Assembly (NCBI GenBank): GCA_015062395.1
Contig: SUUS01000005.1
Span: 1-64,000, forward strand
Source: Alphaproteobacteria bacterium
Lineage (GTDB): Bacteria; Pseudomonadota; Alphaproteobacteria; CAAHEQ01; UBA3637
Length of the DNA stretch: 64,000 nucleotides
Direction of reading: 5' to 3'
Below, piece after piece: positions 8,297 to 18,182 of this stretch. Under the pieces are notes generated by a model. That model made no database searches. It saw only the letters and a program-made list of their open reading frames with translations, and had not been told where the DNA came from. Every line of letters starts with the position of its first letter. Position 1 is the first letter of the stretch. The translations under genes and the position numbers were made by a program.

Positions 8297-8794
8297 ATGA
8301 AAAAAACATTGATATTGGCTCTTTTGGCTAGCAGTTTTTTGGTTGCTTGCTCAACGACAGGTAAAGATGCAGATATATCTTCATCAGCAGACAGAATGAA
8401 TGCTTGGGGCGAAGCTGATATTACAAATTTGGAAGAAACAAAGTTTTCATCCAGATTTAATAAAGCAGTCAGTCCAATCATTTACTTTGATTTAAATTCA
8501 GCAGTTTTAAATGGTTCTGCAATGGATATTTTGAACGAACAAATCGTTTGGTTGCAAAATAATCCAGCAGCTATGATTGTTGTTGAAGGTCATTGTGATG
8601 AACGTGGTACGCGCGAATATAATCTGGCGTTGGGTGAAAAAAGAGCTAATGCTGTCAAAGATTATATGTTGGCAAAGGGAATCGAAGCTGGGCGAGTTCG
8701 TACAATTTCTTATGGAAAGGAACGACCCGATGTGTTAGGTTCGACAGAAGATGCGTGGTCAAAGAACAGACGTTCTGTCACTATTGCAAATTAA
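8297..8794 (+). CDS. pal: Peptidoglycan-associated outer-membrane lipoprotein Pal
   Basis: 165 residues with lipobox LVAC and a C-terminal OmpA-like domain. The domain contains I-Y-F-D-L-N-S, G-H-C-D-E-R-G-T-R-E-Y-N and the peptidoglycan-binding N-R-R segment near the end. I start at 8297 rather than the ATG at 8288 because GGTGA sits at the right distance and the signal peptide begins MKKTL. Pal anchors the outer membrane to the wall and is released by TolB/TolA. A strong hairpin follows before cpoB. Confidence 0.95.
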   Translation: MKKTLILALLASSFLVACSTTGKDADISSSADRMNAWGEADITNLEETKFSSRFNKAVSPIIYFDLNSAVLNGSAMDILNEQIVWLQNNPAAMIVVEGHCDERGTREYNLALGEKRANAVKDYMLAKGIEAGRVRTISYGKERPDVLGSTEDAWSKNRRSVTIAN

Positions 8795-8819
8795 TTAAAA
8801 AAAAGCTTTTCAAAAACGT

Positions 8820-8854
8820 GCTTTGCCTTTATGATAAAAGGCAAAGCTTTTTTT
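8820..8854 (+). terminator. Strong hairpin between pal and cpoB
   Basis: GCTTTGCCTTT and AAAGGCAAAGC form a perfect 11-bp stem with a 6-base loop followed by seven Ts. It lies only 14 bp before the cpoB ATG, so it should reduce read-through into cpoB-tilS-ftsH or be followed by an internal promoter. Confidence 0.85.
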
Positions 8855-8868
8855 ATGATGAGGAAAAT

Positions 8869-9705
8869 ATGAAATACTTAAAATTATCTTTTTGCAGTTT
8901 GTTGTCTTTTATTGTGTTTTCTGGTACTGCGCTTGCTCAATTAGATACAGATACTCGGGCAATTTATGATAGAATGGATCGACTGGAACGTGATATCACT
9001 TTATTGCAAAGGCGTATTTATAAATCCGATACCGACGCAGAAAAAAAGAGTGTAGCAAACAATGTTTCAGATGCGCAAAAAGGATCTGTGGAACATTTGT
9101 ATTCTAAAATAACAGAGCTAGAGAATGTAGTTTCTCAAATGACAGCACAATTTGAAGAATTGAATTATCAAACCGTTCAAATGCAAGAAGAATTAAAGAA
9201 ATTAAGTATGGATATTAATGTGCGTTTTGAAAAATTTCAAACAGCGACAGTTGTAAAGATACAAGAAGAACAAAAACAAGATGAAAAAGTTGATGTTGTC
9301 GTGACAGAACCTGTTTTGGATGCTAAAAGTGCGTATAATGCAGCATACGATTTGTTGAAAGATTTAAAGTATGAACAGGCACAGATTGCTCTTTCAGAAT
9401 TTTTGGAAAAGTATCCAGAACATGAATTGGCTGGAAATGCACAGTATTGGCTTGGGGAAACTTTTTATGTTCGTCGGATGTATGAAGATGCAGCCATAGC
9501 TTTTGCGACAGGATTTAAAAAATATAAAAACAGTACGAAAAGTGCTGATAATTTATTGAAATTGGGATTGTCCATGCAACAGTTGGATAAGAAAAAAGAA
9601 GCCTGTACAGCATTTAAAAGTTTGAAAAAAGAATTTTCAACAGCCTCAAGTTTAATTTTAACACGTGCAGACAATGAAGCTAAAAAATTAGGGTGTTATA
9701 AGTGA
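8869..9705 (+). CDS. cpoB: Cell division coordinator CpoB/YbgF
   Basis: 278 residues. The signal peptide is cleaved around A-L-A-Q. A coiled coil follows (residues about 25-120, L-x-x-x-V-x-x-M-x-x-Q heptads), and then a C-terminal TPR domain starting A-Y-N-A-A-Y-D-L-L-K-D, typical of the YbgF family. It links the Tol machine with PBP1b-directed peptidoglycan synthesis in E. coli. I start at 8869 (GAGG upstream, clean signal peptide); the frame is open further upstream through pal's end. Its stop overlaps the tilS GTG. Confidence 0.9.
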   Translation: MKYLKLSFCSLLSFIVFSGTALAQLDTDTRAIYDRMDRLERDITLLQRRIYKSDTDAEKKSVANNVSDAQKGSVEHLYSKITELENVVSQMTAQFEELNYQTVQMQEELKKLSMDINVRFEKFQTATVVKIQEEQKQDEKVDVVVTEPVLDAKSAYNAAYDLLKDLKYEQAQIALSEFLEKYPEHELAGNAQYWLGETFYVRRMYEDAAIAFATGFKKYKNSTKSADNLLKLGLSMQQLDKKKEACTAFKSLKKEFSTASSLILTRADNEAKKLGCYK

Positions 9706-10907
9706 TTACATCTGAAGAGTTTCATCAAAAAATAGAATCGTTATTAGATAAAAAAGTCAGTAAAATAGCTGTTGCTGTATCTGGTGGTGCTGACAGTTTA
9801 TGTTTGACTTTTTTACTAAATGATTGGGCTGTCAAACAGGGAATAGAGCTTTTTGCTTTTACTGTAGATCATGGTTTACGTCCAGAATCTGCAGATGAGG
9901 CGTCTTATGTTCACGATTTGTTGACAGAAAAAGGGATACGTCATGAAACATTGCTTTGGGTGGGAAAAAAACCTCAAACAGCGATTGAAGAAAAAGCCAG
10001 AAATGCCCGTTATGACTTGTTGATAAAAGCATGTAAGGATAAAAACATACAGCATTTATGTTTAGCGCATCATCAAAATGATCAAGCAGAAACTTTTTTA
10101 CTCAGGTTAATTCGTTCAAGTGGAGTCGATGGACTTTCTGCGATGCAAAATAAATCCAAGCGCGAAGATATAACGTTATTGCGACCACTACTAGATGTTT
10201 CCAGAGAACGATTGCAAAAAACTTTGCGGCACCATTTTCATATTCGTTGGATTGAAGATCCTTCGAATAATCAGCCGATATATGAACGCGTCAGATTAAG
10301 GAAATTTCAGCAGCAACTAGATGCAGTCGGTTTGACAGCTTCAGCAATTGGTCTGTCTGCCAAACGTCTAGCCAGAGCCAAAGAAGCTTTGGAATGGATA
10401 ACTAATGACTTTATGGATAAGTACGTGCAAAAGCATCTTGGTGGATTTGTTTTTGTAGATTGGAAACGTTATTCGGAATTGCCTTTGGAAATTAGGTTAA
10501 GAGTTTTGGATAAAAGTATGGCATTTGTTGTTGGAAAGCAATATCAATCCAGAATGGCTCAAATCGAAAAATTACTGGAACAAATGCCCTGTCGTTTAAC
10601 ATTACATGATTGTCAGATTGTTTGTAATAAAAAAGGATTTTATGTTTGTGCTGAATATGCTAAATTACCTGTGGAAAAAATGTTAAACGCGAATGAAACG
10701 ACTTCATGGGGGCGTTTTGAAGTTCTTTGCGATAAAAAAGCAACGGTACGAGCATTGGGTGATGCATTAAAGGTCAAAAACTTACCTGCATTGGTTCGCA
10801 AAACAATTCCTGCATTTTTTGATGAAAAAGGACTTGCTTTTGTGCCAGCTCTTGATTATAAACGAGAAAATACAAATATAAATGGAAGTATTCAGATAAA
10901 GGATTAG
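9702..10907 (+). CDS. tilS: tRNA(Ile)-lysidine synthase
   Basis: 401 residues from a GTG that overlaps the cpoB stop (GTGA). The PP-loop ATP-binding motif S-G-G-A-D-S is at residues 28-33. A-H-H-x-x-D-Q-A-E-T and the R-P-L-L segment follow, then TilS-type substrate-binding and C-terminal domains. It converts C34 of tRNA-Ile(CAU) to lysidine, which lets that tRNA read AUA. A CAT-anticodon tRNA that fits this substrate lies at 38083. Order cpoB-tilS-ftsH is common in proteobacteria. Confidence 0.95.
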   Translation: MITSEEFHQKIESLLDKKVSKIAVAVSGGADSLCLTFLLNDWAVKQGIELFAFTVDHGLRPESADEASYVHDLLTEKGIRHETLLWVGKKPQTAIEEKARNARYDLLIKACKDKNIQHLCLAHHQNDQAETFLLRLIRSSGVDGLSAMQNKSKREDITLLRPLLDVSRERLQKTLRHHFHIRWIEDPSNNQPIYERVRLRKFQQQLDAVGLTASAIGLSAKRLARAKEALEWITNDFMDKYVQKHLGGFVFVDWKRYSELPLEIRLRVLDKSMAFVVGKQYQSRMAQIEKLLEQMPCRLTLHDCQIVCNKKGFYVCAEYAKLPVEKMLNANETTSWGRFEVLCDKKATVRALGDALKVKNLPALVRKTIPAFFDEKGLAFVPALDYKRENTNINGSIQIKD

Positions 10908-10910
10908 AAA

Positions 10911-12878
10911 ATGGAAAATAAATTTCAAAATAATGGGGCTCCGAATAAAAAAATGTATATCAGTTGGTTTGCGATTTTTTTATTTGTTATATTATTATCT
11001 TGGTATATGCCTGCATATGATGCCAATAAGTTGGTTTTACCATACTCTGAACTTAATGCTCAAATTAAAGCAGATGAAATAGCAGAAGTTAATTTAAAAG
11101 GAGGATTAGTTCAAGGAAAATTAAAAGATGGTCGTTCTTTTGAAAGCTATGTTCCTGACGATTCAGGAATCGTCGCAGAATTAAAACAAAAAAATGTTAA
11201 GATAACAGCAGAACCAGTTCAAGATGATGAAATGTCTTTTGGGAGCGCATTAATTTCTTGGCTTCCAATGCTTTTGTTTATTGGCATTTGGATTTTGTTT
11301 ATGAAGCAAATGGCTGCTTCGAATGGAAAGGCGATGAGTTTTGGAAAATCCAGAGCTAAATTATTGAATGGTAAAAACAAAGTGACATTTAAAGATGTCG
11401 CAGGAATTAAAGAAGCTAAACAAGAATTAGAAGAAGTCGTTGACTTTTTAAAAGAACCTGGGAAATTTCAACGTTTGGGTGGTAAAATTCCAAAAGGTGT
11501 TTTGTTAGTTGGTCCTCCAGGGACGGGTAAGACTTTGCTTGCAAAAGCGATTGCTGGAGAAGCTGATGTTCCATTCTTTACGATTTCTGGTTCGGATTTC
11601 GTTGAAATGTTTGTTGGGGTTGGTGCTTCTCGAGTTCGGGATATGTTCGATCAGGCTAAAAAAAATGCGCCATGTATTTTATTTGTTGATGAAATTGATG
11701 CTGTCGGACGTCAACGTGGTGCTGGGCTTGGTGGTGGAAATGATGAACGTGAGCAAACGCTTAATCAGCTATTGGTCGAAATGGATGGTTTTGAAACAAA
11801 TTCGGGCGTTATCTTAATTGCCGCAACGAATCGACCAGATGTTTTGGATCCTGCATTATTAAGACCTGGACGTTTTGACAGACAAGTTGTTGTTGGTAAT
11901 CCAGATGTTAATGGTCGTGAAGAAATTTTGGCCGTTCATGTTAAAAAAGTGCCTTTGGCGCCCGATGTTGATATTCGTGTTATCGCCAGAGGAACTCCAG
12001 GGTTTTCTGGCGCAGATTTAGCTAACTTGGTAAACGAAGCAGCTTTGCTGGCTGCACGTCGAAATAAATTTAAAGTGACCATGTCCGATATGGAAGATGC
12101 AAAAGACAAAGTTTTAATGGGTACAGAAAGACGTTCTATGGTTATGGATGATAAAGAAAAAGAAATGACAGCTTATCATGAAGCTGGGCATGCAATTTGT
12201 TCTTTACACTTACCTGAATCAGATCCTCTGCATAAAGTGACGATTATTCCTCGTGGTCAGGCATTAGGTGTGACAATGCAGTTGCCTGAAAAAGATAAGT
12301 ATTCTCAAAGTTATACTTATTTGAAATCTAGGTTATCTATCTTATTTGCAGGACGAATTGCAGAAGAAATGATTTACGGAAAAGAAAAAGTGACAACTGG
12401 AGCATCAAATGATATTGCTGTTGCGACATCGATTGCGCGTCGTATGGTGACAGAGTGGGGTATGAGCGAAACATTGGGACCTGTTGCTTATGAAGAGCCT
12501 CAAGGAGAAGTGTTTCTAGGTCATTCGATTACGCGCAGAAAAAATATCGCAGATAAGACTGCAGAGGAAGTCGATAAGCAAATCCGTAAAATTATAGATG
12601 ATGCGTATGCAAAAACTAAAAAGGTGTTGACTGAAAATAAAAAAGAATTGGATGATTTGGCAAGTGCTTTACAAGAATATGAAACATTGACAGGCGAAGA
12701 AATAACGAAAGTCCTGAATGGCGAAAAAATCGAAACGGCTAAAGATAAAAAGGACGTTTTTGTTCGTACAACGGTTCCAAATGTTTCTGAAGAAGAAAAA
12801 GAGAATATCGTTAGTATAGAAAGTTTGCGTAAAAATGTCGAAAAAAAGAAATTTTTTAGCAAAAAGACAACCGATTAA
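10911..12878 (+). CDS. ftsH: ATP-dependent zinc metalloprotease FtsH
   Basis: 655 residues. Two membrane helices (about 17-34 and 115-133) flank the periplasmic domain. The AAA module has Walker A GPPGTGKT at 201-208, Walker B with D-E-I-D and the SRH region. The zinc site HEAGH is near residue 425. It degrades misfolded membrane proteins and regulators such as sigma-32, whose homologue is at 58837-59691. It starts 3 bp after tilS and ends at a strong terminator. Length and motifs are normal. Confidence 0.97.
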   Translation: MENKFQNNGAPNKKMYISWFAIFLFVILLSWYMPAYDANKLVLPYSELNAQIKADEIAEVNLKGGLVQGKLKDGRSFESYVPDDSGIVAELKQKNVKITAEPVQDDEMSFGSALISWLPMLLFIGIWILFMKQMAASNGKAMSFGKSRAKLLNGKNKVTFKDVAGIKEAKQELEEVVDFLKEPGKFQRLGGKIPKGVLLVGPPGTGKTLLAKAIAGEADVPFFTISGSDFVEMFVGVGASRVRDMFDQAKKNAPCILFVDEIDAVGRQRGAGLGGGNDEREQTLNQLLVEMDGFETNSGVILIAATNRPDVLDPALLRPGRFDRQVVVGNPDVNGREEILAVHVKKVPLAPDVDIRVIARGTPGFSGADLANLVNEAALLAARRNKFKVTMSDMEDAKDKVLMGTERRSMVMDDKEKEMTAYHEAGHAICSLHLPESDPLHKVTIIPRGQALGVTMQLPEKDKYSQSYTYLKSRLSILFAGRIAEEMIYGKEKVTTGASNDIAVATSIARRMVTEWGMSETLGPVAYEEPQGEVFLGHSITRRKNIADKTAEEVDKQIRKIIDDAYAKTKKVLTENKKELDDLASALQEYETLTGEEITKVLNGEKIETAKDKKDVFVRTTVPNVSEEEKENIVSIESLRKNVEKKKFFSKKTTD

Positions 12879-12900
12879 GAGTATAAATTAAGGTTAAAAA

Positions 12901-12935
12901 AATCCTCTGCCCATAAAAAAGCAGAGGATTTTTCT
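12901..12935. terminator. Bidirectional terminator between ftsH and the NMO-like gene
   Basis: AATCCTCTGC / GCAGAGGATT, a perfect 10-bp stem, flanked by A-run and T-run. It serves convergent genes. A nearly identical stem is used at 54030-54063. Confidence 0.85.
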
Positions 12936-12946
12936 ATCACAGAAGT

Positions 12947-14500
12947 TTATTTACCTTCTAACAGGGCATCGATTAATTCTTTGACCGTTGGAATAAATCC
13001 ATTTTTATACATAGGGTCTTGTGCAAAACGATAAGCACTGTGTCCTGCAAACATTAAATTATCTTCGACATCTTTTCCATGAGCAACATCATCTAATGTT
13101 GCACTGATACAAAATGAACGAGGATCTGGTAAGCGTGACATATGTCCATCAGCTTGACTCCATGCAGAAAATAAGCATTGCGATAAACATCCAACACATT
13201 TAGCTCTTGATGCATCGATTTTCTTTTTCGTTTCTGGAGATACAAAAATCAAAGATGAATCAGGTGTTCTTAACGCGACTAATCCTTCTTTGATATATTT
13301 TTCAGCACGTTTTACATCATAGGCTGTCAAAAATACTGTATGAGCTTCAGAAGCTTTAAATGGCTTGACAAATATCGTTTCTTTAACATCTTTATATGGA
13401 ATTTCCGTTTCTTTTCTATCTAATAACTCTTGTAAAAAGCGTGTGCGAATAGCAGAAGAATAAAAACCAGTTGGTGAAAATTGTTGTAAAACAACATCAC
13501 CTTTTTTCAAGCTCATTAATTTATTATACCAGGTGTCAACAACAGGACTTTCTTTTGTCAACAATGGACGAGTTCCTAGTTGAAATGCGATAGGTCCAAT
13601 TTCAGGATTATCAATATAATCATCCCATTCTGATAAATTCCAAACACCACCAGCCATAACAATTGGTGTTTGATTTAAACCAAATGCATTCATTTGTTTG
13701 CGTAATTCTACCAAGCGTTCGTATGGATTTTGAGGTTGTTCTGGATCTTCGCTGTTTGAAAGGCCATTATGACCACCTGCCAACCAAGGGTCTTCATATA
13801 CGACACCTCCTAAAAATTCTTTACAATTTTTGTATGAGCGTAGCCACAATGCTCTGAATGCTCTGGCGCTAGAAACAATAGGATAATAAAAAATACCATG
13901 TTTTGAAGCAATTTCTGCCAAACGATACGGCATGCCAGCACCACAAGTAACTCCATGAATAAAATTTTTAACTTCGCCTAATACTCCATCTACAACAGGA
14001 ATTGCGTGTTGTATTTTTGTTTGATACTTAAAGCGTAATGCACCGAGCGTACCTTGTACTTTTTCGCTTAAAACATCAATTTTAGGTTGTAGTTTATTGG
14101 GGATTTTATCTTTTAAAGATTTAACCATGTTTTCACAAGAATTCATAACCCCTTCTAAAATAGGAATGCTTCCCCCCATTTCCCATAAAACATTCATATG
14201 AATACGACCGTTTCCTCCAGAAATTTCGTGGGCTAATTTAGCTTGTGCAATACCCCCTTTGATTGACATTTCTATTAATTCTGCATGTCTATCGGGTCTG
14301 GAATGACGCATATATGTTTTGGGGATGATATTGCCATTTTCGTCCAACATATCTGCAAATACACCAGATATTGTTCCAACTGCGCCAGCTTGAGCCCATG
14401 CACCACTAGAACGAGCATCGGAAACAGCAATACCTTTTCCTCCTTCGATTAAAGGAATAACCTCTTTACCAGAGATAACAATAGGATTTAATTTTTTCAT
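12947..14500 (-). CDS. Nitronate monooxygenase-like flavoprotein with Cys-containing C-terminal extension
   Basis: 517 residues with the TIM-barrel architecture of the 2-nitropropane dioxygenase/NMO family: G-V-T-C-G-A-G-M-P, V-S-S-A-R-A, A-G-G-H-N-G and P-I-V-M-A-G-G-V in order. NMO enzymes usually have about 320-370 residues. The extra C-terminal part carries C-V-G-C-L-S-Q-C and D-P-R-S-F-C, which might bind metal. Related long proteins include PfaD-type reductases, so the substrate is open. It is monocistronic on the minus strand with a GAGAG ribosome site. Confidence 0.7.
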   Translation of the reverse strand: MKKLNPIVISGKEVIPLIEGGKGIAVSDARSSGAWAQAGAVGTISGVFADMLDENGNIIPKTYMRHSRPDRHAELIEMSIKGGIAQAKLAHEISGGNGRIHMNVLWEMGGSIPILEGVMNSCENMVKSLKDKIPNKLQPKIDVLSEKVQGTLGALRFKYQTKIQHAIPVVDGVLGEVKNFIHGVTCGAGMPYRLAEIASKHGIFYYPIVSSARAFRALWLRSYKNCKEFLGGVVYEDPWLAGGHNGLSNSEDPEQPQNPYERLVELRKQMNAFGLNQTPIVMAGGVWNLSEWDDYIDNPEIGPIAFQLGTRPLLTKESPVVDTWYNKLMSLKKGDVVLQQFSPTGFYSSAIRTRFLQELLDRKETEIPYKDVKETIFVKPFKASEAHTVFLTAYDVKRAEKYIKEGLVALRTPDSSLIFVSPETKKKIDASRAKCVGCLSQCLFSAWSQADGHMSRLPDPRSFCISATLDDVAHGKDVEDNLMFAGHSAYRFAQDPMYKNGFIPTVKELIDALLEGK

Positions 14501-14585
14501 AATAACTCTCTTTCACGTGAACAATTTAACGATTAGTTATAAAAAAAGCAAGCGCTTTATTCTATTGACAAAAAAAGTTCATTTT

Positions 14586-15890
14586 TTATTTAATAATTTC
14601 TTCAATATCTGCCAGTCTGTTGGATTTGATTGTATCCATTTCAAATGCTTTTTTTGTTTTAGGCAGAAGTTGTTTTACTTCGTCGTTTTTACCTGTTAAT
14701 AGCAAGTGTTCTATTTTATAATAATTGGACAAATCATATTGTCCATTTTTAGCATGCGCAATATATAAAAAATACCACGCATCTGGCAGATATTTATCAT
14801 GGACAGTTATGTAATTTAAATGTTCAATCGCTTTTAAAATGTTTTCAGGTGTTTCGCTTTCTAATAAAGCCTGTGCTAATGACAAGCGAATTAAAGATGC
14901 TTCAGGAAGTAATTTATGCGCTTGTGTATAAATATCTATCGCTTCATTTATCTTTCCTGTTTCAAATAAAATTTGCCCTTTTATTTCATAAAAATAAGGG
15001 TTTTCAGGGTGTTTTTCTATCAACTTATTGGTTTTGTTGAGTGCATCTTGAATTTTTGTTTCTTTAAAGTCGGCAATCGCTTGTGCATATAAATCTGCAT
15101 CTGAAGTGCCATTATATAAAACTCGTGTTTGTGCTGGTTCTTTTAAGAATGCAAATAATTTTGCTTTTATTAATTTATATTCTTCATCTTCTTTCAGTTG
15201 AGGGGCGTCTTTTGCCGCTTGTTCTAAAAAACGAATCCTGTCTTTTGTCAAAGGGTGAGAACGTAAGTAATTTGGAACATTATCGATTCTTAATCTTTCT
15301 TCTTTTTCAATTTTACGCATGACTTCGTATAAGCCAGCAACGGAAAATCCAGATTTATTAATCAAGTCAATAGCAATGCTATCAGCACTGTTTTCTTCAG
15401 TTTGTCTATAACTGTTTAACAAGCCACCAGCAGAGCTCATCCCGCCCAGCATAATAGCCATTCCAACATCTCCACGTCCAGATGCAACGGCAGCGATACC
15501 TCCTAAAACGGTTGTAATCAGGGCTGTGTTTTGCGCTTTTTCCATTTCGCTGATAAGGCGAATCGTGTGTCCTCCAACAACGTGACCTGTTTCATGAGCT
15601 AATACCCCAAAAAATTCGTCACTGTAATCTGTTTGTGTAATCAGTCCTGCATGAATGTAAACAACTGAACCACCTGTGACGAAAGCATTTAAAGATAAAT
15701 CATTGATAAAAACAACTTGGACATTTTCTTCGTTCAAACCAGCACTTTTAAAGAGCTTTTTAACGCCTTTAAGTGCATATTGTTCCATTTGAGTGTCTCT
15801 GATAACAGATAAAGGGTTGCAAAAAGCATTTCTTTGTGGCAATATAAGCAAAATTATTAAAAATAATAACTGAAAAAGGATTTTTATCAT
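14586..15890 (-). CDS. bepA: BepA-like periplasmic M48 metalloprotease with TPR domain
   Basis: 434 residues. The signal peptide spans about 1-24, and the M48 domain has the zinc motif H-E-T-G-H near residue 98 with the third ligand E-x-x-A-D/S near 165. The C-terminal half consists of TPR repeats. This layout matches BepA (YfgC), which assists or degrades outer-membrane proteins such as LptD and BamA. The start codon overlaps, head to head, with the ATG of the next gene, so the two promoters must lie inside each other's coding sequence or be very short. Confidence 0.85.
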   Translation of the reverse strand: MIKILFQLLFLIILLILPQRNAFCNPLSVIRDTQMEQYALKGVKKLFKSAGLNEENVQVVFINDLSLNAFVTGGSVVYIHAGLITQTDYSDEFFGVLAHETGHVVGGHTIRLISEMEKAQNTALITTVLGGIAAVASGRGDVGMAIMLGGMSSAGGLLNSYRQTEENSADSIAIDLINKSGFSVAGLYEVMRKIEKEERLRIDNVPNYLRSHPLTKDRIRFLEQAAKDAPQLKEDEEYKLIKAKLFAFLKEPAQTRVLYNGTSDADLYAQAIADFKETKIQDALNKTNKLIEKHPENPYFYEIKGQILFETGKINEAIDIYTQAHKLLPEASLIRLSLAQALLESETPENILKAIEHLNYITVHDKYLPDAWYFLYIAHAKNGQYDLSNYYKIEHLLLTGKNDEVKQLLPKTKKAFEMDTIKSNRLADIEEIIK

Positions 15891-17178
15891 GGCTATGTTT
15901 TCTCCGTTTTTGTGTCGCTCTTATCATAAGGGAAGTTCTAAAATTCGTCAAATGTTTCTTTTGTCTTTTGTTTTTTTATTGGTTGCATGTACTATTCCTG
16001 CTCAAAATCCAAAGGATGCAGTGGGTGTTGTTGTTTCTTCTGATAAAGTCATCGCTTCTGTTGGGCAAGATGTTTTGATGTCTGGAGGAAATGCAGCAGA
16101 TGCAATGAGTGCAATGTTGATGAGTTCAAGTGTTGTTTTACCTTCTCGTACAGGATTGGGAAGTGGTGGAATTTGCCAAGTTTTAGATCCTGTTGCAGGA
16201 TATGTTAAAACGCTGGATTTTTTGCCTAAACCAATTTCTTTTGATGGAAAAATATCTGTTCCAGCGTTGGCCAGAGGTGTTTATACATTGCAAAATAAGT
16301 ATGGTCAAAAACCTTGGGCAGATGTTTTAAAACCTGCTATTTCACAGGCAAAAAAAGGCATTAAAGTTTCAGATTTATTGGCGAGAGATATTGTTTTAAC
16401 TTCTGGATTAGATGCTTCGTGGAAAAATTTAAAAAAAGGCGATAATTTAATTCAAACTCAATTGGCAAAAACGCTGGAAACATTGGCTGTTTCTGGAATT
16501 GGAGGAATATATAAAGGCGATATAGCCAAGTCTTTGGAAACTCAAAATAATCAAATTATGATTGAAGAGTTGAAAAATTTCAAAGTTTCATTTATGGATT
16601 CGATAGATGTTTCTACAGCGTTTGGAAAAGTTTTTTTTCCAAATCCATCTGTCATTCCTTCTGATGGTTATATGGTATTTAGGAATTTGCGCGCAAATAA
16701 AAATGAAAAAATTGAGCGAGGAAAAGAGGCTTTAAAAACAATGAATGAGGTAGTCTTGCCAATGGATGAACAAGTACAAGGCGCTTCTTTGATGACTGCA
16801 GATAAAAATGGATTGGTTGTTGTTTGCAATGTGTCGATGGGGCAGCCCTTTGGAACAGCCTTTTTAACAAAAGAAGGTTTTTATTTGGGGCAAGCCATTA
16901 AAGAAGAAAATTTAAATACAACTTTTGCAAATATATTACAAACAAATCCTGATATTACGGACGTCGTTCTTGCTGTCTTGGGGGTCGGAAATCAAGCGTT
17001 GATTCATGCCATTGAAAAAGCAAATGCGTTTGAGGATAAAGATGATTTACTTCTTCAAATTCCAGAATCGCAAGAAGATTTGATACAATCTCTTTTTTGT
17101 GAAAAAGGATATCCAAATCATTCAAATTCTTGTCAAAAAAATGAAAATGTTTACTTTACTTATACAAAGAATGATTGA
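15889..17178 (+). CDS. Degenerate gamma-glutamyltransferase-like lipoprotein
   Basis: 429 residues, clearly shorter than the usual 550-580 of GGT. The N-terminal GGT signature G-G-N-A-A-D-A is present, as are a T-G-L-G-S-G-G version of the glycine loop and the downstream D-K-N-G...F-G-T region. However, where active enzymes have the autocatalytic Thr (T-T-H-x-S-V), this protein reads G-A-S-L-M-T (codons from 16780). It probably cannot mature or hydrolyse glutathione. The hydrophobic segment ends L-L-V-A-C, so it may be a lipoprotein. An ATG at 15952 is an alternative start, but AAGGA is better spaced for 15889. Confidence 0.7.
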   Translation: MAMFSPFLCRSYHKGSSKIRQMFLLSFVFLLVACTIPAQNPKDAVGVVVSSDKVIASVGQDVLMSGGNAADAMSAMLMSSSVVLPSRTGLGSGGICQVLDPVAGYVKTLDFLPKPISFDGKISVPALARGVYTLQNKYGQKPWADVLKPAISQAKKGIKVSDLLARDIVLTSGLDASWKNLKKGDNLIQTQLAKTLETLAVSGIGGIYKGDIAKSLETQNNQIMIEELKNFKVSFMDSIDVSTAFGKVFFPNPSVIPSDGYMVFRNLRANKNEKIERGKEALKTMNEVVLPMDEQVQGASLMTADKNGLVVVCNVSMGQPFGTAFLTKEGFYLGQAIKEENLNTTFANILQTNPDITDVVLAVLGVGNQALIHAIEKANAFEDKDDLLLQIPESQEDLIQSLFCEKGYPNHSNSCQKNENVYFTYTKND

Positions 17179-17222
17179 CAAAAGGATGTGTTTTTTTTAT
17201 ATTAAAAATTCAGAGGAAAAGA

Positions 17223-17720
17223 ATGCAAGTAAGAAAGTTTTTTCAACAACAAAAAGAATTTATGGCAGGACTAATTATCGTTGCTGGATTCTCTTTTGTT
17301 TTATCTGTTTTTTTCCAGCAGAAAAAAGATTTTGTCGATACAGATAAATTGGTCGTTCATGCAACATATAATAAAGTGGATGGTGTTAATGTCGGTTCGG
17401 CTGTCAGATTAGCTGGAATTCCTATCGGTTATGTCAGCAATATCCAGTTGGATGGGTATTATCGTGTACGGATGACGTTTACTTTAGATACGGACGTTGT
17501 TTTACCTGTGGATTCTGCGGCGATGATTGAAACAAATGGTTTGTTGGGGGGAAAGTATATTGAAGTTTTACCAGGTGGTGAAGAAGATATTATGGTTTCT
17601 GGGGATGACTTCTTTTATACACAAGATGTTTTATTGTTGGATGAATTGTTGGATCGTTTCTTAAGCTTGATGCGCATTAAAAAAGGCGTTGTTGAAAATG
17701 CAATAAAAGGAGATGAATAA
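17223..17720 (+). CDS. MlaD-family (MCE domain) protein, first of a pair
   Basis: 165 residues. One N-terminal membrane helix (about 13-30) is followed by a single MCE domain with G-S-x-V-R-x-x-G-I-x-I-G and L-G-G-K-Y-I-E. MCE proteins bind phospholipids in the periplasm and normally work with an MlaE permease and MlaF ATPase. The start at 17223 has AGAGGAAAAG before it; upstream in-frame codons lack a ribosome site. The stop overlaps the start of the second MCE gene by one base. Confidence 0.85.
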   Translation: MQVRKFFQQQKEFMAGLIIVAGFSFVLSVFFQQKKDFVDTDKLVVHATYNKVDGVNVGSAVRLAGIPIGYVSNIQLDGYYRVRMTFTLDTDVVLPVDSAAMIETNGLLGGKYIEVLPGGEEDIMVSGDDFFYTQDVLLLDELLDRFLSLMRIKKGVVENAIKGDE

Positions 17721-18181
17721 TGAAAAAAAATCCTGTCGAAGCCGTGTTGGGGTTTGCTGTATTGATTTTTGCTGGAGTGTTCTTATTTTTCGCTGCTGGA
17801 CATGTAGATGTTCGTCCTGTTGATGGGTATAAATTACGGGCATCATTTTCTAAAATAGGGGGATTAGAAATGGGTGCAGATGTACGGATTAATGGAATTA
17901 AGGTTGGCTCTGTGACAAAAATTCAGTTGGCTCCAGAAACATATATGGCAGAGTTAGAAATGACAATAAAAAATTCGGTACGATTACCTGAAGATACAGT
18001 TGCTAGTATTGTTGATTCTGGTATTATGGGGGATAAATATGTGCGTTTAGATGTTGGAAAAAGTATGAAAAAAATTCCAGCTAATAGCCGATTGAATCAA
18101 ACAAAACCATATAAATCTTTAGAGGATAATGTTCGCGAGTTTATTTTCTTATCAACAAAAGATGATGTAAAAGAAAAATAA
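17720..18181 (+). CDS. mlaD: MlaD-family (MCE domain) protein, second of a pair
   Basis: 153 residues. An N-terminal helix (about 8-26) is followed by an MCE domain with G-A-D-V-R-I-N-G-I-K-V-G and G-D-K-Y-V-R-L, which matches alphaproteobacterial MlaD closely. It begins on the last base of the previous gene (TAATG) and is followed 2 bp later by the DUF2155 gene. No MlaE or MlaF genes are adjacent, so the transporter partners must be encoded elsewhere if present. Confidence 0.88.
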   Translation: MKKNPVEAVLGFAVLIFAGVFLFFAAGHVDVRPVDGYKLRASFSKIGGLEMGADVRINGIKVGSVTKIQLAPETYMAELEMTIKNSVRLPEDTVASIVDSGIMGDKYVRLDVGKSMKKIPANSRLNQTKPYKSLEDNVREFIFLSTKDDVKEK

Positions 18182-18182
18182 A

